A DNA stretch of 64,000 bases, from NCBI RefSeq assembly GCF_026627445.1, contig NZ_JAPNLJ010000008.1, positions 1 to 64,000 on the forward strand, in the 5' to 3' direction. This document shows, piece by piece, positions 18,637 through 27,970 of the stretch. The first letter of the stretch is position 1, and each line of letters starts with the position of its first letter. Below the pieces are notes generated by a model. It made no database searches and was not told where the DNA came from. It saw only the letters and a program-made list of their open reading frames with translations. The position numbers were made by a program, and so were the translations under genes. Source of the DNA: Streptomyces sp. H27-H1 (GTDB taxonomy: Bacteria; Actinomycetota; Actinomycetes; Streptomycetales; Streptomycetaceae).

Positions 18637-21600
18637 TCAGCAGGCGCGCGGCGCCCGTACCGGCAGGCCGGGTACCAGGGTGTGGCGCTCCCGCGGTTCG
18701 AGGTGGTCGGTCATCCGGCAGATGTCCGCCAGCCGGGCTCCGGGATCCGGGTTCCACAGCCGTACCGTGCCGTCGTTGCTGCTGCTCGCGAGGGTCCGGC
18801 CGTCGGGGGAGAAGACGACCCCCCAGACGGCGTTGGTGTGGCCCGACAGGGCGGCGCGGAGCCGGTGTCCGGGTACGTCCCACAGGCGCACCGTACGGTC
18901 GTTGCCGCTGCTGGCGAGGGTCCGGCCGTCGGGGGAGAAGGCGATGCCCCGCGCCGAGCCCGTGTGCCCGGTCAGTACCGCGGTGACGCGCCGTTGCTCC
19001 GTGTCCCACAGGCGTACGGTGCCGTCGTTGCCGCTGCTCGCGAGGGTCCGGCCGTCCGGGCCGAAGGCGACGGCCCGTACCGCTCCCGCGTGACCGCTGA
19101 GCGCGGCGAGCGGACGCCGTCCGGCCACGTCCCACAGCCGGACGGTCAGGTCGTCCCCGGCGCTGGCCAGGGTCCGCCCGTCGGGGCTGAAGGCGACGTC
19201 GTTGGCGAAGTCGGTGTGCCCGATGAGGGTGGCGAGGGGGCCGCGCGTGGCGGTGTCCCACAGGCGTACGGTGCCGTCGGCGCCGGCCGAGGCCAGCGTG
19301 CGGCCGCCGGGAGCGAAGGCCACCGCGAACACGGTCCCGGTGTGCCCGTTGAGGGTGGCGAGGGGACTGCGCGTGGTGGTGTCCCACAGGCGTACGGTGC
19401 CGTCGGCGCCGGCCGAGGCCAGCGTGCGGCCGCCGGGGGCGAAGGCCACCGAGAACACCGTCCCGCCGTGCCCCGTGAAAGTGGCCAGAACCCGCCGCCC
19501 GGCCACGTCCCACACCAGCACCGTGTGATCGGCGTCGGCCGTGGCCAGCAGTTTCCCGTCGGGGCTGTACGCGGCGTGCCACACCTCGGTGAACGGGCGC
19601 GCCGTCAGCACCGGCCCCCGCAGGTCCCAGAACACGACGGTCTGGTCGAACGCGGCGGTGGCCAGCAGCGCGCCCGCCGGATCCACGGCGACGGCGAGCA
19701 CGTAGTCGGTGTGGCCGGCGAGCGTCGCCGTGAGGCGGCCGCCCCGGACGTCCCACAGCCGGGTGGTGCCGTCGCCGCCCCCGCTGACCACGGTCGTGCC
19801 GTCCGGCGTGTAGGCCACGGAGTTGACGTCGTCGCTGTGCCCGGACAGGACCGCGGTCGCCCGACGTCCGGCGACGTCCCACAGCCGCACCGTACGGTCG
19901 ACCCCGCCGGTCGCGACCGTACGGCCGTCCGGGGCGAAGGCCGCGCCCAGCACTTCGCCCGCATGCCCTTCCAGGACGGCGGCCGGCTCCGCCCGCAGGG
20001 TGTCCCACAGCCGTACGGTGCCGTCGGCGCCGGCCGATACGAGGCTCCGGCCGTCCGGGGCGTACGCCAGGGTGTTGACCCGTGCGGTGTGCCCGGTCAG
20101 GACGGCTCGCTCCCGGTGTTCCCCGGCCGGGTCCCACAGCCGGATGGTCCCGTCGGCGGAGGCGACGGCGAGGGTGGCCCCGTCGGGGGCGAACGCCACC
20201 GCGCGGGCGCCCGCCGTACCCGGAGGCAGCACCGACACGGTGCCGCCGCCGGCGCCGACGGACCAGAGGCGGACCGGTCCGTCGGTGGAACCGGCCGCCA
20301 GGGTCCGTCCGTCGGGGCCGAAGGCGACGGTACGCACCCGGCCGGGCGCGGTGAAGGCCGCGACCGTGCTCCGGTCGGCCACCCGCCGCACCAGCACCTT
20401 CCCGTCGGAGCCGGCGGTGGCCAGCAGCCGGCCGTCCGGTGCGAAGGCCACCGCGTTGACCGGCCCGCCGTGCCCGCCGAGCCGGGCCTGGAAGGGCTGG
20501 GACTGGGTGCTGAGCAGGGCGCCGCGCGCCTCGGGCGTCGCTTCGGCGCGGTAGGCCTCCTCGGCGAGCAGCATGGAGGCCTCGGGCTGTCCGGCCGCCA
20601 GCGCTACGGACCGGGCGGCCAGCGCCTGGGAACGGGCGGTCCGCTCCTGGCCGAGCGCCCCCGCGCGCTGCTGGTAGGCCACCCCGCCGGCGGTCAGCGC
20701 CAGCAGGAGGAGGACGACGAGGGTGGCCAGCATCCGCTGGTGCAGGCGGACCCGGAGCCGGTCCTGACCGCGCCGGGCCTCCTCCGCGGCCCGGCTCGCG
20801 TCGAGGAAGGCCAACTCCCGCGGGCCCAGGCGGCTGCGGCCGTCCAGCTCGTCGGCCCAGGCGCGGGCGGTGGCGAGGCGGCTGCCGCGGTACAGGACGG
20901 AAGGGTCGCGGGCCTCGCCCACCCATTCGTCGGCGGCCTGGGCCAGTTGCTGGTGGACGAGCAGCCCGGCCCGGTCGGCTTGGATCCAGCCGCGCAGCCG
21001 GGGCCAGGCGTGCAGCAGGGCCTCGTGGGTGATCTCGACGGTCTCGCTGTCCGTGCTGATCAGCCGTGCCCGGACGAAGGCGTCGAGGGAGGCGGCGGCC
21101 CGTGCGGTGTCGGCCTGCCCCTCCAGCAGGGCGGCCCGGCTCATCCGGCGCCTCGTCGGCCCCGCACCGTCGGCGACGTGCACCAGCCGTACGAGGAGCC
21201 GCCGGACCATCCGCTGCTCGGCCGGGTACAGACGGGCGAAGACCTGCTCGGCGCTGCGCGCGACCGCGCCCTGGATGCCGCCGGCGTAGGAGTATCCCGC
21301 GACGGTGAGCGTGGAGCCCTCGCGCCGCTGCCAGGTGGCCATCAGGGCGTGGGACATCAGCGGCAGGGCACTGGAGGGGGCCTCCCCCGGCCAGGTATCC
21401 GGACCCGCCCCGTCCGGACCCGCGCCGTCCCGTCCACCACCGTCATGTCCGCCGCAGTCCGGCCCGCTGCCGTCCGCACCGCCGCTGCCGTCCCGGCCGA
21501 CGCCGGCGTCTCGCAGCAGCAGCGGGACCAGCCCCGGCTCCAGGACCAGCCCGGCGAGCTCCGCCGGGCGTGTGATCGATTCCCGCAGCTCCGCCACGGA

Positions 21601-22590
21601 CATCGGGGGCAGGACGAACAGCCCGTCGCTGAATACGGCGGCCAGTTCGGGCAGGTCCAGGCACTCCCCGGAGAAGTCGGCCCGCACACCGAGCACGACG
21701 ACGGCGGGGTCGTACCCGGCCGGCGCGGCCGGGGAGGCGGCCACTGCGCGGAGCACCCGTACGAAGGCGCGGCGCTCCTCCTCGTCGGCGCAGAGGGTGA
21801 ACAGTTCCTCGAACTGGTCCACCAGCAACACCGGCCGTACGGTCGGCTGCTGCCGCCCGTACGACCCGGAGGAGGGGCCCGAGCGGTGTGTCAGCCGGTG
21901 TACGGATTCGAGCAGCAGTTCCGGACGGGCGCCCAACTGTGCCGGGGTGACGCCGAGATCACCCGCCACCGTCCTGGCGGTGGCTTCGAGCAGTTCCCGC
22001 AGCGGGTGCGCGGTGGGGGTGAGCCTGACGACCGGCCAGCCGTCCGCCCCCGCCACCGGGAAGCCGCCGCGCCGTAGGGCCGGTACCAGACCCGCACTGA
22101 GCAGCGAGGACTTGCCCGCACCCGATCGGGCGACGAGGAGCAGCGGCCCGTGCCCGAGCCGGTCGTGGACCCGCTCGACGAGGGCGGCCGTCGCACGCTC
22201 CCGGCCGAAGAACCACTGCGCGTCCTGCGGGGTGAACGCCGACAGGCCGCGGTAGGGGCACGCGCCGTCCGACTGCGGACCACGCGGGCGGGGCGGACCG
22301 GCGGGCTCGGAGCGGGATCCGGCCGAGGGCTCGGACTCCTCGCCGTCCGGTACCAGCCTCAGGAGCTCGCCCTCCGCGCCGAGGACCCGGTCGCAGCTGC
22401 GGGCGACTTCGGCGGTGACCGGCTTCACGCCGGTCTCGATCTTGCTGAGGTAGCCCTTGCTGTAGTGCGTCTGGCGGGCGAGGTCGGCGAGCGACAGGCC
22501 GCGCTCGACGCGCATCCTTCTCAACTGGGCGGGAAAGGCCGCAGCCGAGGTCCCGCTCGCGCGGTCCGGATCCCCCAAGACGTCCCCCAT
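18637..22590 (-). CDS. HTH-nSTAND1-WD40 protein (14 WD repeats)
   Basis: A 1,317-residue multidomain protein. Residues 23-75 form an XRE-type helix-turn-helix (LSLADLARQTHYSKGYLSKIE). An nSTAND1 NTPase follows: FFGRERA (about 128), Walker A RSGAGKSS with Lys160, and Walker B LLVDQFEELF (about 250). A single membrane-like helix lies near residue 650 (LATLVVLLLLALTAGGVAY). The remainder is 14 WD40 units of about 42 residues, each ending RLWD or a variant, enough for two seven-blade propellers. Such proteins are ATP-dependent signal switches; nSTAND relatives serve in phage defence, but this one carries no obvious effector. ATG at 22590, with no gene immediately upstream. Confidence 0.92.
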   Translation of the reverse strand: MGDVLGDPDRASGTSAAAFPAQLRRMRVERGLSLADLARQTHYSKGYLSKIETGVKPVTAEVARSCDRVLGAEGELLRLVPDGEESEPSAGSRSEPAGPPRPRGPQSDGACPYRGLSAFTPQDAQWFFGRERATAALVERVHDRLGHGPLLLVARSGAGKSSLLSAGLVPALRRGGFPVAGADGWPVVRLTPTAHPLRELLEATARTVAGDLGVTPAQLGARPELLLESVHRLTHRSGPSSGSYGRQQPTVRPVLLVDQFEELFTLCADEEERRAFVRVLRAVAASPAAPAGYDPAVVVLGVRADFSGECLDLPELAAVFSDGLFVLPPMSVAELRESITRPAELAGLVLEPGLVPLLLRDAGVGRDGSGGADGSGPDCGGHDGGGRDGAGPDGAGPDTWPGEAPSSALPLMSHALMATWQRREGSTLTVAGYSYAGGIQGAVARSAEQVFARLYPAEQRMVRRLLVRLVHVADGAGPTRRRMSRAALLEGQADTARAAASLDAFVRARLISTDSETVEITHEALLHAWPRLRGWIQADRAGLLVHQQLAQAADEWVGEARDPSVLYRGSRLATARAWADELDGRSRLGPRELAFLDASRAAEEARRGQDRLRVRLHQRMLATLVVLLLLALTAGGVAYQQRAGALGQERTARSQALAARSVALAAGQPEASMLLAEEAYRAEATPEARGALLSTQSQPFQARLGGHGGPVNAVAFAPDGRLLATAGSDGKVLVRRVADRSTVAAFTAPGRVRTVAFGPDGRTLAAGSTDGPVRLWSVGAGGGTVSVLPPGTAGARAVAFAPDGATLAVASADGTIRLWDPAGEHRERAVLTGHTARVNTLAYAPDGRSLVSAGADGTVRLWDTLRAEPAAVLEGHAGEVLGAAFAPDGRTVATGGVDRTVRLWDVAGRRATAVLSGHSDDVNSVAYTPDGTTVVSGGGDGTTRLWDVRGGRLTATLAGHTDYVLAVAVDPAGALLATAAFDQTVVFWDLRGPVLTARPFTEVWHAAYSPDGKLLATADADHTVLVWDVAGRRVLATFTGHGGTVFSVAFAPGGRTLASAGADGTVRLWDTTTRSPLATLNGHTGTVFAVAFAPGGRTLASAGADGTVRLWDTATRGPLATLIGHTDFANDVAFSPDGRTLASAGDDLTVRLWDVAGRRPLAALSGHAGAVRAVAFGPDGRTLASSGNDGTVRLWDTEQRRVTAVLTGHTGSARGIAFSPDGRTLASSGNDRTVRLWDVPGHRLRAALSGHTNAVWGVVFSPDGRTLASSSNDGTVRLWNPDPGARLADICRMTDHLEPRERHTLVPGLPVRAPRAC
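19253..19453. repeat. Near-identical neighbouring WD40 repeat units
   Basis: The DNA of WD units 9 and 10 is almost identical for about 75 bp (19253 onward versus 19379 onward, period 126 bp, 42 codons), while other units differ at many positions. Recent unit duplication or gene conversion inside the propeller is the simplest reading. Confidence 0.75.
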
Positions 22591-22683
22591 GGCAATGTGC
22601 GCCCAGGCTGTGAGAAGCAGGTGCCCAGGCTATCGCGGGGGTCGGAGGGCCGACCGGCCATTCGTGCGGTGTGGCGTGAAACG

Positions 22684-22727
22684 ACGGCGTTCCGGAGCCG
22701 ACCCGGCGACCGGCTCCGGAACGCCGT
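22684..22727. terminator. Strong terminator between the I36-like gene and the WD40 gene
   Basis: A perfect 17-bp stem, ACGGCGTTCCGGAGCCG at 22684-22700 against 22711-22727, with a 10-nt loop. It lies 68 bp downstream of the stop of the leftward I36-like gene and upstream of the WD40 gene. The surrounding 22728-22790 repeats GAACGAGTGAAC twice. Confidence 0.85.
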
Positions 22728-22795
22728 TACGAATGACGAACGAGTGAACTGATGGACGGATGAACGAGTGAACCGGCGGACCGGTCCGCGCGCCG

Positions 22796-23167
22796 CTACC
22801 GGTTGAGCGTGATCGAGTTGATCGGTCCGAGGTCGGCGTAGACCCCGGTGCCCTGGGCGATGGAGTTGCCGCAGTTGGCCCCGTTGGAGCCGGTGCACAG
22901 GCGGGCGGTGGCGCCGCTGTGCTGGTTGTTGAGGACCCAGTGGTTGCCGTACTGGTTGCTCAGGTTGTGGGCCCCGTAGCTGTAGAAGACCTGGCTCGGG
23001 CTGACGGCGGGGTTCTGGTTCTGCGGGTAGATGCAGACCGCCCCGTCCGGGCACCCGGCCCACGTGTCGGCCGGCTGCGCGCCGGACGCTCCGGCGGCTC
23101 CGCTCAGTGCGACGACGGCGGCCGCGGCGGTGGCGAACGCGGCGGCGCCGCGGATCATCTTGCGCAT
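22796..23167 (-). CDS. Secreted peptidase inhibitor family I36-like protein
   Basis: A 123-residue exported protein: signal peptide to about residue 30 (ASGAQPA), then a small Cys-containing domain GCPDGAVCIYPQ, VFYSYGAHNLSNQYGNHWVLNNQ, with four cysteines (two near the N-terminus, CTGS and NCGNS near the end). This is the pattern of the Streptomyces inhibitor family I36 (metalloprotease inhibitor SMPI relatives). Inhibition is inferred only. AAGGGGA precedes the ATG at 23167. Followed by a strong terminator. Confidence 0.75.
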   Translation of the reverse strand: MRKMIRGAAAFATAAAAVVALSGAAGASGAQPADTWAGCPDGAVCIYPQNQNPAVSPSQVFYSYGAHNLSNQYGNHWVLNNQHSGATARLCTGSNGANCGNSIAQGTGVYADLGPINSITLNR

Positions 23168-23437
23168 GGTGTCCCCTTGGGTCTTGCTCCGTGCTGACAC
23201 CTCGAGCCTGTCCCCGGCGGGCACCCGGGTCGACGGGTTTCCCGTCGCCCGTCCGCCGTCCGGCCCGGGAAACCCCTGTGACCAGCGAACTCGCCGAAGG
23301 AGGGGCAACGCCCGTGGCTGCTCCTTCGGCCCAGCGCGGATGAGGCCTTCGGGCGAACGCGCTGCGCGGCGCACGGGCCCGCCGCCGCCGGGGTGATAGC
23401 CCGGGGGGACCAACACCCCCCGGAGGTCCGGCCGCAC

Positions 23438-24601
23438 ATGACCAGGCGACTCGTGACGCGGCCCGACCGGCGGCTCCCGCCCTCCGGCCGTCTGCGCCGC
23501 GACGGCCGCACCGGACCCGCCCGTACCCCGGCCCGTGCGGCGTCCGCGGCCGCGCGGACGGCGGCCCAGGTGCCCCCGGTCCTGCGGACGGCGGCGGCCT
23601 ACGCCTGGCGGCTGCTGGTCGTCGGCGCGGCGGCGTACGCGGTCTTCGCCGTGCTGGGACGGTTCCACGAGATCGCCCTGGCCCTCTTCCTCGGCCTGGT
23701 CGCGGCGGCCATGCTGCGCCCGCCGGCCGCCCTGCTGGCCCGGGTCATGCCCCGCGGGCTCGCCGTGGCCTGCGCGCTGATCGGCAGCCTGGTCCTGGTG
23801 CTCGGCGCCCTCGCACTGGTCGGCGAGGCCGTCGCGGGGGAGTGGCCCGCGCTGGTACGGGAGTTCCGCGAGGGGCTGGGCCGGATCCAGAGCTGGCTCC
23901 AGGGTCCGCCCCTGCGGCTGGACCCGCACGCCCTGGACGATGTCCAGTCGAAGATCGGCACCTACCTCTCCAGCCACCGCTCCACCCTGCTGAGCACGGC
24001 GCTGAGCGGGGCGGGACGGGTGGTGGCGGTGTTCACCGTGGCGGCCCTCGGACTGTTCTGCTCGGTCTTCTTCATCCACTCGGGCGACCGGCAGTGGAGC
24101 TGGTTCTGCGGACAACTGCCGGAAGGCGTAAGGGAACGGGTGGCGGGGGCCGGACGTGCCGCGTGGCGTACCTTCACCGGCTACACCCACGGCATCGTGC
24201 TCGTGGCCGCGACCAACGCCGTCCTCGTGGGCATCGCGCTCTACCTCCTCGGCGTCCCGCTGGCCGTCCCGCTCGCCCTGCTGGAGTTCGTCGCGGCGTT
24301 CGTCCCGCTCATCGGTTCCCCGGTGGCCCTCGGGGTGGCCGCCGTGGTCGCCCTCGCCACCCAGGGGCCGCTCGTGGCAGCCCTGGTGGTCGCGCTCATC
24401 GTGGTCATCGGCCAGATCGAGGGGCACCTCCTGCATCCCCTCGTGATGAGCTGGGCGGTGCGCCTGCACCCGATGGTGGTGGCCCTGTCGGTGGTCGCGG
24501 GAGCCATCGCCGCGGGGATCGTGGGGGCCGTGGTGGCGGTGCCCCTGGTCTCGGTGGCCTGGTCCGTCCACCAGTACCTGCGCACCACCCGCACGAGCTG
24601 A
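23438..24601 (+). CDS. AI-2E family transporter
   Basis: A 387-residue polytopic membrane protein of the AI-2 exporter/TqsA superfamily. After 45 Arg-rich residues come paired helices, a large external loop with amphipathic helix (residues 110-165), and the conserved distal block LEFVAAFVPLIGSPVALG, then IVVIGQIEGHLLHPLVMSWAVRLHP, a hallmark of the family. Members export small molecules or act in Na+/H+ antiport; the substrate here is unknown. ATG at 23438 with CGGAGG 11 nt upstream; an in-frame ATG at 23393 lacks a site. Monocistronic, convergent with the XRE-cupin gene (30-bp gap). Confidence 0.88.
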   Translation: MTRRLVTRPDRRLPPSGRLRRDGRTGPARTPARAASAAARTAAQVPPVLRTAAAYAWRLLVVGAAAYAVFAVLGRFHEIALALFLGLVAAAMLRPPAALLARVMPRGLAVACALIGSLVLVLGALALVGEAVAGEWPALVREFREGLGRIQSWLQGPPLRLDPHALDDVQSKIGTYLSSHRSTLLSTALSGAGRVVAVFTVAALGLFCSVFFIHSGDRQWSWFCGQLPEGVRERVAGAGRAAWRTFTGYTHGIVLVAATNAVLVGIALYLLGVPLAVPLALLEFVAAFVPLIGSPVALGVAAVVALATQGPLVAALVVALIVVIGQIEGHLLHPLVMSWAVRLHPMVVALSVVAGAIAAGIVGAVVAVPLVSVAWSVHQYLRTTRTS

Positions 24602-24631
24602 CGTACAGGGTCTCCCCGCACGTCTCCCGCG

Positions 24632-25210
24632 TCAGCTCCGGGGGTCCACGACGGCCTCGACGTGGTCGGCGACGGCGACGAGCAGCACCCGCGTACCCGC
24701 CTCCAGCGCCCGCCAGCGGTGCTCCACCCCGCCGGTGAGGTACAGGGTGTCGCCGCGGCCCAGGCGATGGGTCCGCCCGTCGGCCTCGACCTCGGCCGAG
24801 CCGTCGGCAACGTACATCAACTCGTCGTTGCGGTGCCGGAACGCACGCCCGCCGTCCTGGTCCCCGGTGAACTCCAGCGCGTGCATCTGCTGCTGACCGC
24901 GTACGAGCGGACGGACCCGGGCCGTCGGATCCAGCCCCGGATCGAGCCCGGGATCGGCATCGGCCCGCACGATGTCCACCCTGCGCGGGGTCTCCCCGGC
25001 GGCCAGCAGCTGCACGGCCGTGGTGTCCAGGGCATCGGCCACGCGCTGCAGCGAACGCATGCTGGGGCGGGCCCGGTCGTTCTCGACCTGGCTGAGGAAG
25101 GGCGAGGACAGTCCGCTGCGCGCGGCCACCTCGGCGAGGGTGAGGTCCAGGGCCCTGCGCCGTCTGCGGATGCTCGCACCGATCCTGCGCTCGGACGTCT
25201 CTTCTTCCAC
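24632..25210 (-). CDS. XRE-cupin transcriptional regulator
   Basis: A 192-residue regulator: helix-turn-helix at residues 9-63 (LTLAEVAARSGLSSPFLSQVE) and a C-terminal cupin (ELMYVADGSAEVEADG and GGVEHRWRALEAGTRVLLVAV). This layout senses a small ligand in the cupin pocket. GTG at 25210 with GAGGGGC upstream. It is divergent from the arylsulfotransferase/NCS2 operon across 153 bp, so it most likely controls that operon and itself; the spacer's AT-rich part (25308-25350) around CAAACATGATTG is the likely binding region. Confidence 0.87.
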   Translation of the reverse strand: MEEETSERRIGASIRRRRRALDLTLAEVAARSGLSSPFLSQVENDRARPSMRSLQRVADALDTTAVQLLAAGETPRRVDIVRADADPGLDPGLDPTARVRPLVRGQQQMHALEFTGDQDGGRAFRHRNDELMYVADGSAEVEADGRTHRLGRGDTLYLTGGVEHRWRALEAGTRVLLVAVADHVEAVVDPRS

Positions 25211-25363
25211 CTGACTGCCCCTCGTTTCCCCTCCGGAGACGATCATCTTCCCGCACTCCGCCGCGGGCTTCGCACGCCCTTCACAGTGCCGCAACAATGC
25301 CCCGCTAACTTCAAACATGATTGTTCGTATCAAAGAAAGTTTCACGCTTCGCAGGAGGACAGC
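25211..25363. promoter_or_regulatory. Divergent promoter region, XRE-cupin / arylsulfotransferase operon
   Basis: The 153-bp spacer has an unusually AT-rich block at about 25308-25350 (ACTTCAAACATGATTGTTCG, then TATCAAAGAAAG). CTTCAAA and CAAAGAAAG are loosely inverted. No exact operator can be defined by eye, but local AT richness next to a divergent regulator is suggestive. Confidence 0.4.
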
Positions 25364-26491
25364 ATGCCCCCGGTCGACCAGAACTTCCGCCGCCGCCGCG
25401 GCACCGGTCTCATCGCCCTCGACCCCAACGCCTCGGAAGGCGGGTACACGCTCTTCGCCCCGCTCACCGGCACCGGCGAGGTCTACCTGATCGACATCCG
25501 CGGCGAGGTGGTCCACGAGTGGCGGCTGCCCTACCGCCCCGGCCGGCACGCCCGGATCCTCGAAGGCGGCAACCTGGCCTACAGCGGCGTGCTCCCCGGC
25601 GAGGAGGCCCTCTTCCCGATGTGGCACAAGTACCGCGGCGGCGTCATGCTCGAAGCCGCCCCGGACGGCACCGTCCTGCGCGAACACCGTGACCCGCTCC
25701 AGCACCACGACGCCCACCACCTCGGCGGCGGCCGCGTGCTCTACACCGCGGTCGAACCCCTGCGGGGCGCGGACGCGGCGGGCGTGCTCGGCGGAGTCCC
25801 CGGCTCGGAGGCCGACGGCACGGTATGGGCCGACACGATCACCGAGGTCGACGCCGACGGCTCCGTACGCTGGTCGTGGAGCGCCGCCGAACACCTCGAC
25901 CGTGCCGAATACGCCCTGCACCCCGACTACGCACGCGAGCACTGGCCGCTCGTCAACAGCGTCGTGCCGCTCGCCGACGGCAACGTCCTCGCCAGCCTGC
26001 GCAGCGTCTCGGCCGTCGTCGTCATCAGCCGGGAGACCGGCGAGATCCTCTGGCGGACCGAGCCCGGCGCCGTCTCACAGCAGCACGCCCCCACCGAACT
26101 GTCCGACGGCAGGGTGCTGGTGTTCGACAACGGCGTCTTCCGCCCCGGATCGGACGTCCCGTACTCCCGCGTCATCGAGATCGAGCGCTCCTCCGGCAAG
26201 ATCGTCTGGGAGTACCACGACCCGGCCCGCGAAGCCTTCTTCGCCCCCTTCATGGGCAGCGCCCAGCGCCTGGCCGGGGGCAACACCCTCGTCACCGACT
26301 CCCCGTCGGGCCGCCTCTTCGAAGTGACACCCGAGGGCTACCTCTGCTGGGAGTACGTGGTCCCCCACTTCGGCGCCTACCAGGAGTCCGAAGTCCGGGA
26401 CCTGTTCCCCTCCGAACCCAACGCTGTCTTCCGCTCCTACCGGTACACCGCCGAGGAGCTGCCCTGGCTGGACAGAGAGGCCTCCCGGTGA
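25364..26491 (+). CDS. Arylsulfotransferase-family (ASST) propeller protein
   Basis: A 375-residue protein of the arylsulfotransferase family: repeated blades such as VYLIDIRGEVVHEWRLPYRPG, QHHDAHHLGGGRVLYTA and ITEVDADGSVRWSW. ASST enzymes are six-blade propellers moving sulfate between phenols, with catalytic histidines; the double-His stretch HHDAHH (about residue 110) is a candidate. No signal peptide is seen, so unlike enterobacterial ASST it should be cytoplasmic. AGGAGG precedes the ATG at 25364. Its stop overlaps the permease start (GTGA), so the products act together, perhaps on an imported heterocycle or aromatic substrate. Confidence 0.78.
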   Translation: MPPVDQNFRRRRGTGLIALDPNASEGGYTLFAPLTGTGEVYLIDIRGEVVHEWRLPYRPGRHARILEGGNLAYSGVLPGEEALFPMWHKYRGGVMLEAAPDGTVLREHRDPLQHHDAHHLGGGRVLYTAVEPLRGADAAGVLGGVPGSEADGTVWADTITEVDADGSVRWSWSAAEHLDRAEYALHPDYAREHWPLVNSVVPLADGNVLASLRSVSAVVVISRETGEILWRTEPGAVSQQHAPTELSDGRVLVFDNGVFRPGSDVPYSRVIEIERSSGKIVWEYHDPAREAFFAPFMGSAQRLAGGNTLVTDSPSGRLFEVTPEGYLCWEYVVPHFGAYQESEVRDLFPSEPNAVFRSYRYTAEELPWLDREASR

Positions 26492-27888
26492 CCGCCCCCT
26501 CCACGAAGCCCACACCGCTGAGCCCGCTCAGCCCGGTCGACGAGCGGCTGCCGGTGCGCCGACTGGCCCCGCTGTCCGCACAGCACGTACTGGCCATGGT
26601 GGCCGCGCCCGTCTCCACCACCTTCCTGACCGGCCAGGCCCTCGGCCTCACCGCCGCCGGCACCGCCTCCCTGCTCAGCGCCACCCTCGTGCTCTGCGGT
26701 GCGGGCACCCTCCTCCAGTCCCTGGGACTGTGGCGGTTCGGGGCCCGGCTGCCGTTCGTCATGCTCCCCGGCGGGGCGGCCACCGCGCTCTTCATCCAGA
26801 TGGCCAAGGACCACGGCCCCGCGACCGCGACCGGCTCGGTGCTCCTCGCCGCGGCGCTGCTCTTCGCCGTACTGCCCTTCTACGCGAAGGTCGTACGGCT
26901 CTTCCCGCCCGTGGTCATGGGCGCCACCGTGCTGCTCATCGGGATCGCCATGATCCGGGTCGCCGCCCAGCTGGTCACCGGCCGCCCCGGGAGCCCCGGT
27001 TACGCCGCGCCGTCGGCCGTGGTGCTGGCCGGCGCGACCATCGCCTGCACCGTGCTGTTCCTCATGGTGCTGCGCGGAATCTGGCGGCAGACCGCAGTGC
27101 TCCTCGGCATGGGCGCGGGCACCCTCATCGCGCTCACGACCGGCCTCGGCCACCTCGCGCCCGCGGGCGGAGCCGGCGGGGGCCCGACCCTCCCGCACCT
27201 CCTCCCGTACGGAGCACCGCACTTCGACGTGCTCGCCGCGCTGCCCCTCCTCGTCTTCAGCCTCACCACCCTCGCGGAGATCACCGGACAGACCGTGCTG
27301 AACAGCGAGACGGTGGGGCGCGAGAGCGACCCCGCCCGAGACGTGCCCCGGGTGGCCAGGGCCGACGCGCTGATCTCGGTGTTCGGCGGGCTGTTCGGTA
27401 CCTCGCTGATGGTCACGAGCGCGGAGAACATCGGCATAGGGCGGCTCACCGGTGTCCGCAGCCGCTTCGTGACCGCCGGGGCGGGGGTTCTGCTCATTGC
27501 CGTCGGCCTGCTGGCGCCCGTCTCCCGGGTGCTCGCCTCGATCCCCGCGCCCGTCGTCGGCGGATCCGCCCTGGTGATCTACGGGATCATCGCGGTGATG
27601 GGCATCGACATGCTCGGGCGGACGGCGCCCGGCTCCGCCGGGGGCTCCACCGTGATCGCGCTGGCCCTCACCGCCGGCCTGCTCCCGGTGGTGGCTCCTG
27701 ACCTCTACCAGGGGTTCCCGACCTGGGCCCGGACGGTCCTCGGGAGCGGAGTGGTGGCGGGCACGCTCGCCGCGGTCCTGCTCCACGCCCTCTTCCGCGC
27801 GTTCGCAAGCGGCGGGGACGGCGGGGACGGCGGGAGCGCGGAGGGCGGCGGGACCCCGCCCGTGCGGTCCGCCCGCCCCGCGGACTGA
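26488..27888 (+). CDS. NCS2 (uracil/xanthine) permease
   Basis: A 466-residue polytopic membrane protein of the nucleobase:cation symporter-2 family. Family features include SAQHVLAMVAAP near residue 30, LPFVMLPGGAATALFIQM near 90, the FSLTTLAEITGQTVLNSE block with Glu in helix 8 (about residue 260) and the NIGIGRLTGVRSRFV segment of helix 10. It likely imports a purine, pyrimidine or similar heterocycle with a cation. GTG start overlaps the upstream stop by 4 bp with AGAGAGG before it, so it is translationally coupled to the ASST-like gene. The C-terminus is a Gly/Asp-rich tail. Confidence 0.87.
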   Translation: MTAPSTKPTPLSPLSPVDERLPVRRLAPLSAQHVLAMVAAPVSTTFLTGQALGLTAAGTASLLSATLVLCGAGTLLQSLGLWRFGARLPFVMLPGGAATALFIQMAKDHGPATATGSVLLAAALLFAVLPFYAKVVRLFPPVVMGATVLLIGIAMIRVAAQLVTGRPGSPGYAAPSAVVLAGATIACTVLFLMVLRGIWRQTAVLLGMGAGTLIALTTGLGHLAPAGGAGGGPTLPHLLPYGAPHFDVLAALPLLVFSLTTLAEITGQTVLNSETVGRESDPARDVPRVARADALISVFGGLFGTSLMVTSAENIGIGRLTGVRSRFVTAGAGVLLIAVGLLAPVSRVLASIPAPVVGGSALVIYGIIAVMGIDMLGRTAPGSAGGSTVIALALTAGLLPVVAPDLYQGFPTWARTVLGSGVVAGTLAAVLLHALFRAFASGGDGGDGGSAEGGGTPPVRSARPAD

Positions 27889-27970
27889 CGGCGGCGACCG
27901 CCGGGCCCGTCCCGCGGCTACCCTCACGCGTCGAAGGCGGGTACAACTGCTGTGCGAAGAGGGGGAGCGG

